DNA from: Cylindrodendrum hubeiense | Taxonomy: Eukaryota > Ascomycota > Sordariomycetes > Hypocreales > Nectriaceae | Direction of reading: 5' to 3' | Assembly: GCA_014621425.1 (NCBI GenBank) | Contig: JAANBB010000044.1 | Span: 1 to 64,000, forward strand | DNA length: 64,000 bases | Part shown: positions 31,971-42,673 of the stretch, piece by piece | How positions within the stretch are numbered: the first letter of the stretch is position 1 | How the letters are laid out: each line of letters begins with the position of its first letter | The notes under the pieces: generated by a model | What the model was told of the DNA's origin: nothing | The model's database searches: none | What the model saw: the letters and a program-made list of their open reading frames with translations, nothing else | Translations under genes and position numbers: made by a program

Positions 31971-34912
31971 ATGAATCGCCAACAGGAACTAGGGGCGATT
32001 GCGTCCAAAGTCCAGGCTGTTTTACTGTCTTTCCAAAGCCTGGCAGCCCCTGCTACCGGTGAAACTGGCTCGTCCGGTCTGCGCCAGATCATAACCGGAT
32101 TTGAGGACGAGATGATACGCTTCAAGATGTGGACCGGGAATCTAGGAGCGCATCAAAGCGGCCGAGCTTCGCTCGATCATCGACTGCGAGAGGCACCGCA
32201 TCTACAGGAACAGGTCGTTTACCTTCTCACGGACATTTGCGAATCCCTGCAAGATGCACTGGCACTGATATGTGATGAACCGCCTTCGTGGCACCGAGAT
32301 CCACTAATAGTCCACGACAAAGACGATGAAGATGAAAAGGTGTCTCTAGATTATGATAGTGATTCTGGATTTACAGATTCCGATGATGGAGATGTTTCTC
32401 CAAAAACAGGTCTATCAACTATCCATACCGATGTCGGAGAGGCTATCGATTGTCTTCTACGTCTCTCCGTCGCCATCGCGAACCCAGCACCGCATGAGAG
32501 AGTCCGCAAGCTGGGAGCTGATCCTTCCGAGGATGTTTCCTACTACGAGACTTACGATATCAACTACGTTCGAGATAAATTCCCCAAGATAAGTGCCGAG
32601 TTGGCCGATAGCCTGGGCAAGTTCATAACCCGCCGCCGCCAATTTTTCAAATATCGCGAGGCCCATCACACTAGACTGGCCCAAGGCCTAGAGTCCACGC
32701 AAGAGGCGGATACGAGCCGTACAGAAATAGTTCCGAAAACTGTTGCTTCGTCGCTGCCAGAATTTGTTAGTAACCTGCAAAATATCGACCTCAGAGCCGG
32801 CGTGATCGATGAAGATGACCAATCTGAAATGGGCATGTCACAAACATCATATGCAACTTCGGCCGGCTTTCTCGCTGAAGAAGTAGACGGACAAATGCAA
32901 ACGCCACCGCCTCCATTGAGGGTGCCGCCCTTGCCGTCTGCTGCGGAACGTGGAGTTTTTGAGTGTCCATTCTGTTACAGGATGGTTTCTGCTAGCACAT
33001 GGGCCGCATGGAAGTAAGTTTGTCTTTTATTTGCAGTCCCGAATTAAACGGACTCAAATCACAGCATGCACATGTATCCCTTCATCTCTTCGCGTACTAA
33101 TATCCTGTCAACAGACGGCACATCTTTGGAGACCTCCGCCCTTATACCTGCCTTTTCTCGGGATGTGTTGAATCGAACAAGGATTTCGATCGCCGCCACC
33201 ACTGGCAATTGCATGTATCACAGTACCACTTACGGTCATGGTTTTGTCCCTTCAAGTGTGAGGGGACGTTCCCATCTACGTTAGATCTAAAACAACACAT
33301 GAGCCAGATCCACTTGTCAAATGCACCCGAAGAGCAGCTAGATGCCATCATAAATCTGGGTGAGAAATCTGCCTCAAAGGACGATACCAATCAATGCCCC
33401 CTGTGCGCATGCACTATGCTGGGTTTGAAGCCGTACGTCAAACACGTTGGACGCCATCTGGAACAGCTGGCACTTTATGCTCTCTCGGGCTTTGGGCATG
33501 GGGACCTGGAAGAAGACGGTCAAAGCGATGAGCAAAATAGCGCGGCATCCGAAGTAAGTGTAAACGATGCCGATAGCTTCGAGGCTCCTTCAACATCACC
33601 ATCGCTCAGGCGCCGGCTTCAGGAACCAGTAACCGCCTTTGTGGAGAATTTAGGGAGTAGTGAGGAAATAGAAGAGCTTGAAACCGCAAATGCCGAAAGT
33701 CTTCTTGATCCCAGCGCGGCCATTGAATCGACGATTAAAATGGCCAATATGGTGTCCGAATTCGCCACGCTACAAGTTATAGAGGGGAAGAACAACTCCG
33801 CCGAGAGGCAAATGGAGATTGAACAACAGATCCGAGAGGAAGCCGAGGAAGCGTTCCGAGAAAGAATGGAAGCCATGAGAATCGCCCAGGAGCGTGCCCA
33901 GAAGCAGATTAAAGAGGCTGAGACGGAGGCCAAAGATGCCGCGGTGCACAGAACTGTGGTCGAAAATATGGCCGAGTGGGAACGCTCGCTGACGCAACCC
34001 GAGGCCAGGAGACGGGCTCAGAATCAGGCGAATTTTAATTCTCAAGCCGAGCTCGAGCCGGCCGAACTCGCTCACACCTGGGAGGACGAAGCACGAGCCC
34101 TTGCACAGGCGGAAGCAAAATACAAGTTTGAGGCCGAGATAAGGGCCGATGAAACAAGAGAAAAGAACGACGTCGAAGAACGAGCCAGGGCCGAAGTTGA
34201 AGCCCGAAGAAAGCTCGAGGCGGAGCTCGAGGCTGCTGAGGAGTTGAGAGAGCATTTGGAAGAGGCTGGAGCCCGAAGTGAGCAGTTGGTTATGACTCTC
34301 ATCGAGACGACTCTCAAGGCTGACGCGGAGGCCACGGTTGTGGCGAAGGTCAAGGCGGCTGTAGAGGCGGCACTGAGGGTGAGGACGCTGGAGGACGATA
34401 ATAACAAGATGGAGGCGTATGCCACAGCAAGGCTTGCAGCCTGCAAGGCTGTTGCAGCAGCTGCTGCCGAAACCGCTGTCATGGCCAAGGCGGAAGAGGA
34501 GGCTATGAAGAACCAGATTGAGGAGTTCAAGGCGATGGCGGACGCTGAAGCAAATGTTACAGACGATAGGGTCGCCGCCACGGCTGATGCCGAAGACGCT
34601 ACTAAGCCTGAAGCGCAAGAGGCGGTTATGATGAAGAAGATTGAGCAGTACGGGGCCGAGGCCGAGGCCAAGGCTGCGGCGGCGGCCAAGGCTGCGAAGG
34701 AGGCGGAACATCATCTGAACATGGTAGAAGACGAATGTATCAAGGCGAAGTCAGATGGCGCAGCAAGGCTTGCAGTCCACAAGGTCGCTGCCGAAGCTGC
34801 CGCCGAAGCAGTCGCCACGGCTAAGGCGGTAGTGCAGGCTTTGCGGAACAAGGGTGGGGGGAATACCAAAGGGGATGGCTACTATCCACCAAAAGACGGC
34901 TCTCAAGATTAA
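31971..34912 (+). CDS. C2H2-type zinc protein with long Ala/Glu coiled coil
   Basis: Exons 31971-33013 and 33115-34912 join in phase to 946 aa. Order: a helical N-terminal domain (about 1-120), an acidic linker, then a fungal zinc module starting ECPFCYRMVSAS. This continues after the intron with RHIFGDLRPYTCLFSGC, WFCPFKCEGTF, and the CPLC...HVGRHLEQLALYAL end found in many fungal ankyrin/NLR-neighbour proteins. From about residue 560 to 930 is an Ala/Glu/Lys-rich coiled coil. The stop at 34910 lies just past a G homopolymer, and coding text resumes downstream in other frames, so the native protein was probably longer. It may bind nucleic acid or act as a scaffold in the surrounding death/allorecognition locus. 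It is divergent from DUF7580. Confidence 0.8.
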
Positions 34913-35560
34913 GGCGGTAGCAGGAGAAGGGAAGGCCCAGAAGGAAGCCGAGCGCCTCTACGGAGCTGAGCAAACGGCCAAGGCTGCGGAAGAGGAAGAT
35001 AAAAGAATTGGCCAAAGCCAACGCCGAAGCTGAGTCCCGCGCCAAGTCTGACAAAGAAGCGAGGAAGACCACAGCCGTGACAAAGGAGGAAATGATAGTT
35101 GTTAATGCGCCCCATAACGTCAGTGTGTCGCGCAACAAGAAGCGTGATGCCGAAGACGGAAGCCCGCGTGGTAGCAACTTGGCATTGACAACTCCCAAGC
35201 CTCCAACTCTGCACTCAGAAGTCGCGGACTCCATGGTAGCAGTACCTTAGCTTCAAACCGAGATTACCAAATGGCTACAGCTGTGCGACGAGTTCACGGT
35301 CGCGTCACCCTCAGATCCTAAGAAGTGCGAGTGAAGACCGACGAAAACTGTCTGAAATGATATTGCGCCAGATTAAAATGAAGTTCCATTGTGTAGAAAC
35401 GAATGGAAACCCCGAGGGAAACGGGACAATCCTTGAGAAGTTGAAGAAAGAGAACGATGGAGCTCCGATCAGGATCACAGATGCCGTAGGCCGCAAGTTA
35501 GCACTCCGTTATATTTCCAACAAACGTGGCAGACCCGCCAGACCCAAATTTCACGCATAA
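34913..35560 (+). pseudogene. Frameshifted 3' remainder with ubiquitin-like (ULD) domain
   Basis: Downstream of the stop, coding text of the same coiled-coil type continues in shifted frames. About 34871-35000 contains KAQKEAERLYGAEQTAKAAE. About 35005-35247 contains LAKANAEAESRAKSDKEARK and then TEITKWLQLCDEF past a TAG. From about 35327 comes the start of a ubiquitin-like ULD_2 domain (MKFHCVETNGNPEGNGTILE, APIRITDAVGRKLAL), which then loses frame. At least three shifts are needed, at a G-run near 34857, an A-run near 34995 and near 35320. Undetected introns could explain one break but not all. The tail is probably decaying. Confidence 0.6.
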
Positions 35561-36040
35561 GAGGCAATTGCTAACTATTGATTCATCTTGAGTATTTCAT
35601 AATTGCTAAAAGGTACTTCAAGTTAATCGTAATCTGTTAGACGACCAAGTTTTCCCACTGCTGAAAAGTAGAGATATGTATATTGATAAAGAAGGTATCG
35701 GAAATAAACATCAGCTACCCTCCGCATCACAATCGAATATTCGTTCCTGTCTGATATATGTTGTAAACTGATATGAGTAGGATATAGAAGGTAAAACGCC
35801 AATCCATACCAACCTAACCGAGTAAGAGAGTTAAAGAGTGACTGAAAAATAAAAATAAAAATTCCAATAACAGCCCAATTCGGTATCCAAGAATGCGAAC
35901 ATCAATTAGGCATCCGGGGTGCTGCCTTTGTTCATGCCTAGAACTTCGTTTGTTGGGCCAACATTAGCGGATCAAGTTACCGTGCATTTGGAAGTGGCAT
36001 TTTTCTAGTATCGCCGAAATAATTAACTGACCACTAAATA
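35561..36040. other. AT-rich 3' region between convergent genes
   Basis: This 480 bp is AT-rich and separates the C2H2 tail from the stop of the next, convergent gene. No gene or repeat was recognised. Confidence 0.5.
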
Positions 36041-37517
36041 TCACTGACCAGTATTCGAATTCGAGATCAAACTTCCACGGCCAATCAGGTCCTGAGTTCG
36101 ACTGCTCGGGTGAGTGCGAACCTCGTCCAACAAGTCAGATATCAACTCGTTCAACTGACCGTGAGACAAAACACTCCCCCACTTCGTGGCCAGCAATCTA
36201 TTAGAAACTTCATTGCCCTCGCGCTTCCAGAAGTCTTGAATCAATCCAATAGTTTCCTCAATGAGAGTACCAAGATATGGATTGACCGACTTTGTCGCAC
36301 CCGGGAACAGGCTATTCCAGATGAAGTACCAACGGTCCTCAGGCGATGCGGAACGCTTGGGCTTTCCATTTTCCTCATCTTCCGCTTTTGACACAGGGTG
36401 AGCATCGGGTGGTGCTGGGTGAAATCTACATTGATCGGTTCGAGAACGAATAGGATTGTCGAGTTCCATAGATGAAGGGAACGTATCGTAGTGCCGTCGT
36501 CGAAGATGCTGCCTGACATCTTGGATGCGTGCCATTCTGAAATTCAGGCAGCCCATGTAGCGGAGAGGATCATCGCGAAAAAGAGGACATGCGAAAAGAC
36601 ATGAATTGCTTCGTTCTTTCCCATGTTGCCAAGATCTAGGGGCTGTGCCTGGTATCTCATATCTTTTTGAATCACTCTCCTCATCACTTGTAGAACAGCT
36701 ATTCGTACTTGCTGTCTTGTTGGTCCATGGTGGTAGCGGATGCGAGCTATACCCACTGTCGAGCGGCGGTATGGAGTTTAAGTTGCTCGACGTGGTAAGA
36801 AAGTCGTTGGCGTGCCCCTCGAAAGTTGGCGTCTTGTATAAATAGGTCGGATTTGCCTGGGATGGAGTCTCCCAGTGATCGATTCCGAGAAGATTAATTG
36901 GCGAAATGATTTGGTTATGTCCGGCTAACAAACAGTTAGTCATTGATGAACAGACCGAATAGGAATGCAGCGACAATCCTACTTGTAGAATAAGTTGAAT
37001 TGAGAAATGGCGACACATGGGAAGCATCCGTCATTGAATATTCACCAGGGCCATAGTCGGGCTCCGCCATGGCTACGTCTGGCCATAAACTGGAATCAAA
37101 CGGGAACAATGCTGTGATGTATGGAGAGCCTCCATCGCAAATATTTTCAAACGGCTGCACCCAAACCCCCGTAGGGTCGATGCCAGAAATTTGACCGCCT
37201 GTGTTGTGCAGTGGCTGGACTCCAGTGACAGTATCAGAGTGGCTTTCTGGTCTGATTTTGGGGAGGAGCTCGGGTTGCTTCTTGCTAGTGGCTGGGACGG
37301 CAGCTAGCTTGCGGTGTGAGGAATCTTTCCTCTGTGCGCTGCGCCGCTTTCGCGGAGAATTATATCTCTTTCGTGGATCGGTGGCAACATTGCGAGAGGT
37401 GGTTTGCGTTTTCAGATTGACAGACGAGTTGCTGAAATGGGAGGGACTTGAAGTTTTGGATTGAGAAGCAGCATGCCCGGGTCTGGTTTTCGAGGAGACG
37501 AGTGGAGGTCCCCCCAT
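36041..37517 (-). CDS. C2H2-variant module protein, paralogue 1
   Basis: Exons 36983-37517 and 36041-36924 (minus) join in phase to 472 aa; the start is the first ATG in frame, though an upstream exon cannot be excluded. The N-terminus is basic and disordered (RKRYNSPRKRRSAQRKDSS). The core holds a degenerate zinc unit, LFACPLFRDDPLRYMGC followed by VRQHLRRRH, then a block with DRWYFIWNSLFPG, VNPYLGTLIEETIGLIQDFW. The same block recurs at 40.1 kb and 42.8 kb. The second CPxC unit seen in the other two is missing or worn here (TDQCRFHP). This architecture is widespread in Aspergillus and near HET/NLR genes. Its function is unknown; nuclear or nucleic-acid binding is possible. Confidence 0.75.
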
Positions 37518-39082
37518 GGCCCTGATGGGTGTGGCAGAGTGCTGGCAAACTAAAAGAGGGGGTTTCTTTGCTGGTATTTTGGAGTTGGATGTATTGGACA
37601 AGTCTAATTGCCACAGATTTTACAGAAATTGGACGACGTACGTTGCTACACGATTGGGTTTACACACCTGTGCAAGATATCGGCTCCCAACAAGACATCG
37701 GGGGTCATCGGAGACATGCTAGCCTTGTTTGGGCTAGATCCCTGTCCTGGCTCACCACCTCCGTGGCCACCCGGCCTACGATTTAATAAGCCAAGAGGCC
37801 ATAGGAGTATGATAATGACAGCATGGGCGGGCCACATAATAACAGCAGGGGGACACGCCACGCCAACAATCACAGGCACTTTGATATGGCACCGCTGTGA
37901 CTGGAGGGGAGAGGGGGCTGTTATGGGCCACATCCCGCTCCTTCATTTTCCATTGTGTCGACGGCGGAAGAGAGGTGGTGTATGAACACTTGCAGCTTAG
38001 CTGTCCTCGGGGTCAAGTCTCAATAGCCCCCAACCGCCCAGAGTCAAACACATGCTACGCCTGACCTCCCAGAGCGCCCACGCCTATTTTAAATGTATCA
38101 ACTACATGCAAGTTCGTGTAGTGCGCCTTGAAGCCCCTGACCCCTACCCCCTCCTGTGGGTGGTGCGGCGGTGCGGCGGTGCGGCGGCGGTGTGGCGATG
38201 TGGCGTCAAATGCGACAAATGATTCATGTCGCGATATCACGTTCGATTTGTGGATTCGTTGGCCACTTTAGGGCTGGGTGGATATGAGGGTTTATATTTA
38301 TTCCCTTTCCTCTCTTTCATTCCATGAGACTGCAATCAGATTCTCTCTCAACAATTTCTAGTTTGTTAACAAGATGTGGACGGGTGAGACAGTTATGGCT
38401 CTACGGTCAGCAAGTATGCCAACGGGACAGCAAAGAATAAGGCTGCCGTGAGCTACATTGTGCAGCATACGTGTGGGCGTTTGGGCGTACGGGCAATGAG
38501 AACTAAGCCACAGATTGCAAGACAACTCGTATGGTTTTGTATTGCAATTCGGACCATACGTACCCACTACTTGCACAATGAATGGTCCCAGCGACGAAGT
38601 GCAAAAGTTGCGTCATTGTGTGACATTACTTTTTCCAGTTCTCAAGGTCGTTCTCTCCACCGCTGGCTAGACAGGGAGTACCCGTACAGGAGTCTGCGGG
38701 CGTACACCATTGTGCAGCTGTGCCTACACCATTGTGCAGCTGTGCCTACACCATTGTGTAGTTGTCCCTACACCATTGTGCAGCTGTCCCTACACCATTG
38801 CGCAAATCTGACTGTACAAATACGGCCGAGCTGGTGTGTCTCAAAGGCCTCTTGGGTGAATAGGTGTAGGCAGTTGGGCCGGAACCGTGGAACCGGCTTT
38901 GCTTCAGCCTCCCCGTTCATTCCCCAAACAATGGCCTTCAGCTTGCTTTGCCTTTCAATCTCGCACTATAATCCCCCAACTCTGATACCAAACCGATTTG
39001 GACACAAGGTGCAAATACCCGCCCTGCATCACCTGAGACTCAATCTCGCAGCCCGCGCTAGCTCCTTGCGTTGCCTTCCAAT
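37518..39082. other. Gene-free region with low-complexity DNA
   Basis: About 1.56 kb. It contains a GGTGCGGC-type repeat near 38160-38205 and a 22-bp minisatellite (listed separately). A 212-codon plus-strand ORF (38448-39086) runs through the minisatellite and shows no domain; I regard it as chance. The remainder should include promoters of the flanking divergent genes. Confidence 0.5.
38703..38812. repeat. 22-bp minisatellite, five copies
   Basis: The unit TACACCATTGTGCAGCTGTG plus two bases repeats at 38703, 38725, 38747, 38769 and 38791. The first two copies are identical, the third and fourth differ by one to three bases, and the fifth decays in its second half. It lies in intergenic DNA, so it could be length-polymorphic between strains. 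Confidence 0.9.
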
Positions 39083-41085
39083 ATGAGGCGGGGTGGGCTT
39101 GTCGTCGTCTCATTCCTGTCATTCCGTCTTCTTCTCAGTCAAAATGTCTCCATCAATGAACACATTGAACTCCTTTTGTGTGACGGCATCCTTAAGCCCG
39201 TCCCACGAAGCCTACCCCCGGAAAGCAAATGGATCGGGTGCCATGTCTCACATACTGGACTCGGCGATTGTCTCAAAGCCAACAGCAGTCACCAACACAC
39301 TAGAAAGCCAGGTCGCGTGTTCTACAACCTTTCGCGCCTTCACATTCTAGAGTGGAACTCCCAAGTTCCGGATGTGCTCCCAGTGGTCCCGGACAATCTA
39401 GACGCGAACCAAAGCTGGAATGGACACACGCCTTTGGGTGACAATGCTCGTATGTTACCCACAATTTCCCGTCTATGCCAGCTTGTATGCACCACCGTTT
39501 TTATCCCGTCCGGAAATCGCGGCGAAAGGTGGCAGCGGCCGCTTGTCAATTGCAGCTTGACTAGGCCTGACGATCCATTGAAGCGCCACTTTGCTAACCC
39601 GATTGTTCCTTTGTCTTGCTAGGCCCCCATGAGCCCTCTGCCGACTGCCACGATCGCGTAGTCTTTCAGGCCAGGCCGCCTGACGACGGCACCTTTCACC
39701 ATCGCCGCGCGCTTGGAGAGGATCAGGACAATGAGCAACACGCTACATGTTGGCCCACCTCCCTAGCGAGTCAAGCTCTCTTGGCCCTGTCATTGCTTGC
39801 CATCTCAGTGTATGCCCGACCCTGGCCCGAGTGCACTACGCAACAAACCTCCCGGCCCGAGTGCCCTGCGGAACCAACCTCCCGACCCAAGTGCCCTGTG
39901 CAACAAACCTCCCCGCCGGCCTCTCGTCGACGTTCGTCCACTCAGACTGCCAAGCGACGGAGCAGAGTTACGAAACCCCAGGCAAAACGAAACAATGGGA
40001 GCGGTACCAATAAGAAGAGACAGCGACAGTGTGATGCCGACGATGACAATCTAACCGATCCACCTCCAAGCGGCGACGAAATTGACGACGGGGACGAAAC
40101 AAACGAACCCCTTTTCGCATGTCCATGGTACTTGTACGACCCGATCCAGCATCATCGCTGTTCCCAAGCGGTCCTCAAAAACTTCAATCGTGTTAAGCAA
40201 CATATTATCAGAAAACACTCTCTTGGGAGCTTCTATTGTCCTACTTGCAAGGAAATGTTCGACAACCGCATCCTTTGTGATGCACACGTGCAGTTGAGGA
40301 CGTGCGCTTCTGCCAACTCCGAGCGCCTCACTGGAGGCGAAATTGAAGCGCTCAAGAGCATCCCGCAACTCCGCCGTGTCCCAAAAGACAACGATTGTGC
40401 CAAATGGGATCACGTGTGGATGTTGTTCTTCGGAGATCATCCGAAACCATCCTCACCGTACATGGGTCGTGGGCCCTCCATATACACGCCGATATTTCAC
40501 CGACTTGCCGATTACCAATCTCTAGAAATCCTTGGTTGGGCATGGTCGAACAGCCAGGAGCCACCTTTGCAATCACAATCAGACGACCCTATTCATGACC
40601 TTATGAACATCGTCTCTGCAAACACTCCGATTCCTAGGTTATCGAGGCAAGCTTCTGCTTCTGGTACTCATGCGGTACTTCTAGAACAGGTGCTTCGAGA
40701 TCGAGCCATCTCGCGACCCCACAGGAATATGTTCGCCCAACAACAGCCAACTGTTGTCGATCCCTCGGATGTCCGCATAGATGGACATCAAGAATCTCCC
40801 GGTACCTTGCTGAATGACAACATTTCAAGACTGCCTGGAAACGCCTATACTCAGCAGTCCGCTGGTGTTGACTCGCATGTTGACCACATCAGTGGAGACT
40901 ATGAGTCACATGGTGCCACATTTAATGACGAGAACGTGGAACTGGGCTCGGGGAGTTTTGTAGACAATGCTTTGTGGTCTTCGTATCCCAACCGCTTAAC
41001 AAGAAGTCGGAACAATACGGATGGGGATCAAAGCCAAATTTCTAACGGTCTTTTTGAAGACGAGGCTAGCACAGATAACTCCTAA
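39083..41085 (+). CDS. C2H2-variant module protein, paralogue 2
   Basis: The main exon (39623-41085) is secure. It contains a Pro/Thr/Cys low-complexity stretch with repeated ECP/KCP units, a basic segment (TAKRRSRVTKPQAKRNN), then the zinc module LFACPWYLYDPIQHHRC, VKQHIIRKH, FYCPTCKEMF and a following block with DHVWMLFFGDHP and SSPYMG. Exon 2 has no in-frame ATG near its start. The proposed first exon 39083-39449, with a GTATGT donor and TTGCTAG acceptor, joins in phase to 609 aa. That exon is tentative, since another frame nearby also opens with ATG (39143). The C-terminus is low-complexity and acidic. It is homologous to the modules at 36 kb and 43 kb. Confidence 0.65.
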
Positions 41086-42673
41086 TTCTCGGACTTGGAT
41101 AGCTAATCCAAGAGCCAGGCATGTATCAACGTCTCTGAGTGTAAGAGTCAACTCAGCGAGACACATTATATTCCAATGTTTTATATGTAATGACTTAGTC
41201 TTATTCTACCTAAATTTATGCTGATGACCCACAGCTCCTTCACATGTCATGGGAGGGGGGCCGCTACAATTACACTGCTTAAGAATAACTGTCGTGTTCA
41301 CATTAATTATTCATACCTATAACGCACCTATAAATGACTGTTGCGGAGTACCTATATGCTTAACATTTTGAGCAGCGATAGTGGCAACTAGCTTCTTTTT
41401 TTTGCTGATAGTATATTGGGGTGCGGCCTTGGGTGCAAGTCACAGCCGTCCATACAGTAGCAGCTGGAGAGCAATAGGAGTGAAGAGAAGTGGTCGGGTA
41501 TTATTTATTTATTTACGTTGACTCATTGTTAACCAGCTTTCGATTATATAGACCCTCTTCAATACAACAAATATAAACCGTGTACAGCGAACCGGTGTCG
41601 GGCCGACCCCAACTTGGCTTATTTAGATAGAATCTTCCGCTTCTTGGACTGTTGTGTTATCTCAGTCGCAACCAGCTCCTCCACTGAGTTATGCGTGTTC
41701 TCTATATGGAATCGCGTGTGCCTGGTTTGGGTTTGCCCTGGGTTCTTCAGTCCCATCGATCCGTTGCTTAAGTAGTATGGGGACTTACAGTCTGGCTGCT
41801 CTATCTCTGGCCGTGACGTACTCATGGTGCAGTTGATATAACTACCTTTTACGTGTGAGTCAACGTCTAGTAGTGATATTAGCTCTAGTAGTTTTTCTAT
41901 TATAATCGATGAAAACACACATCGGGCAAAACAAGCCCTACCTACCAAGATGAGCCTGGTGTAGGGTAGCAGAATTAATCTAAGCGACAATCCGAGTAAT
42001 GGATTAACAACCACACTTCAAGCATACAAACAATAGATAACCTGATTGGACAGCAAGCAATAAAATAATAGGGCAGAACTGATGAGAATTAAAGACTGCA
42101 GTAAAAGTCGGGCTGAAATCCAACAAAATTGAAAAAAGCCCTGTGCACACTTATTACCGTCTAACAAAGGAGCTCTGGAAGCAAAACACTTTTGGTAATT
42201 CTTCAAATATCCCCAATAACACTAGTAGCTCACGTAGTAGTGTCGGTCAGCTAGTTATAGCCATCTTGGGACGTGGGAAACAATGCTTACACTACCTCTG
42301 GGTTCTACTAGGTAAATAAATTAAGAAATAGTGATGAGCTGTCGCGCAATCTTTAGTCAACTGGTGGAAGGTAAAAAAGGCGGAGCCAGAATTGGAGGTG
42401 AGAAAAGCGTGTGCATCATATTTTCTAGGTGGGCTTATATCGATCAATGATACGCCTTCAGGATATGGGATATTAACCTTTGCCACCGCTATGGCGAATG
42501 ACAATGACATAAAGTCACTGGGAGATTTTATTAGACATGCCCACATACCCATTGCGAATCATGTTGATCTAGACCATCAGTGATTGAATCAGTCCTTTTC
42601 AATTTGCCCTCTTGGTACTCGAAGGTCTTTCTTATAACATTGAAAGTGGAGTGAGGAATATAGAGTCAATGCC
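41086..42673. other. Intergenic region with one coding-like fragment
   Basis: About 1.6 kb, AT-rich in most parts, between convergent genes. The only protein-like stretch is 42338-42583 on the plus strand (listed separately). No RNA gene or mobile element was recognised. Confidence 0.45.
42338..42583 (+). pseudogene. Coding-like fragment, unrecognised
   Basis: An 81-codon frame after an upstream TGA reads as convincing protein (SLVNWWKVKKAEPELEVRKA, LGGLISINDTPSGYGILTFA, HIPIANHVDLDHQ) and ends at a natural-looking TGA. No ATG lies near its beginning, so it looks like the 3' end of a lost or truncated gene. The family is not recognised. Confidence 0.3.

Noticed and set aside
33770..34714. 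314-aa and 205-aa minus-strand ORFs
   Set aside because: Antisense shadows of the Ala/Glu-rich coiled coil; GC-rich repetitive codons suppress stops on the opposite strand.
38448..39086. 212-codon ORF through the minisatellite
   Set aside because: No domain, composition follows the repeat, and no promoter or homologous motif; the repeat happens to lack stops in this frame.
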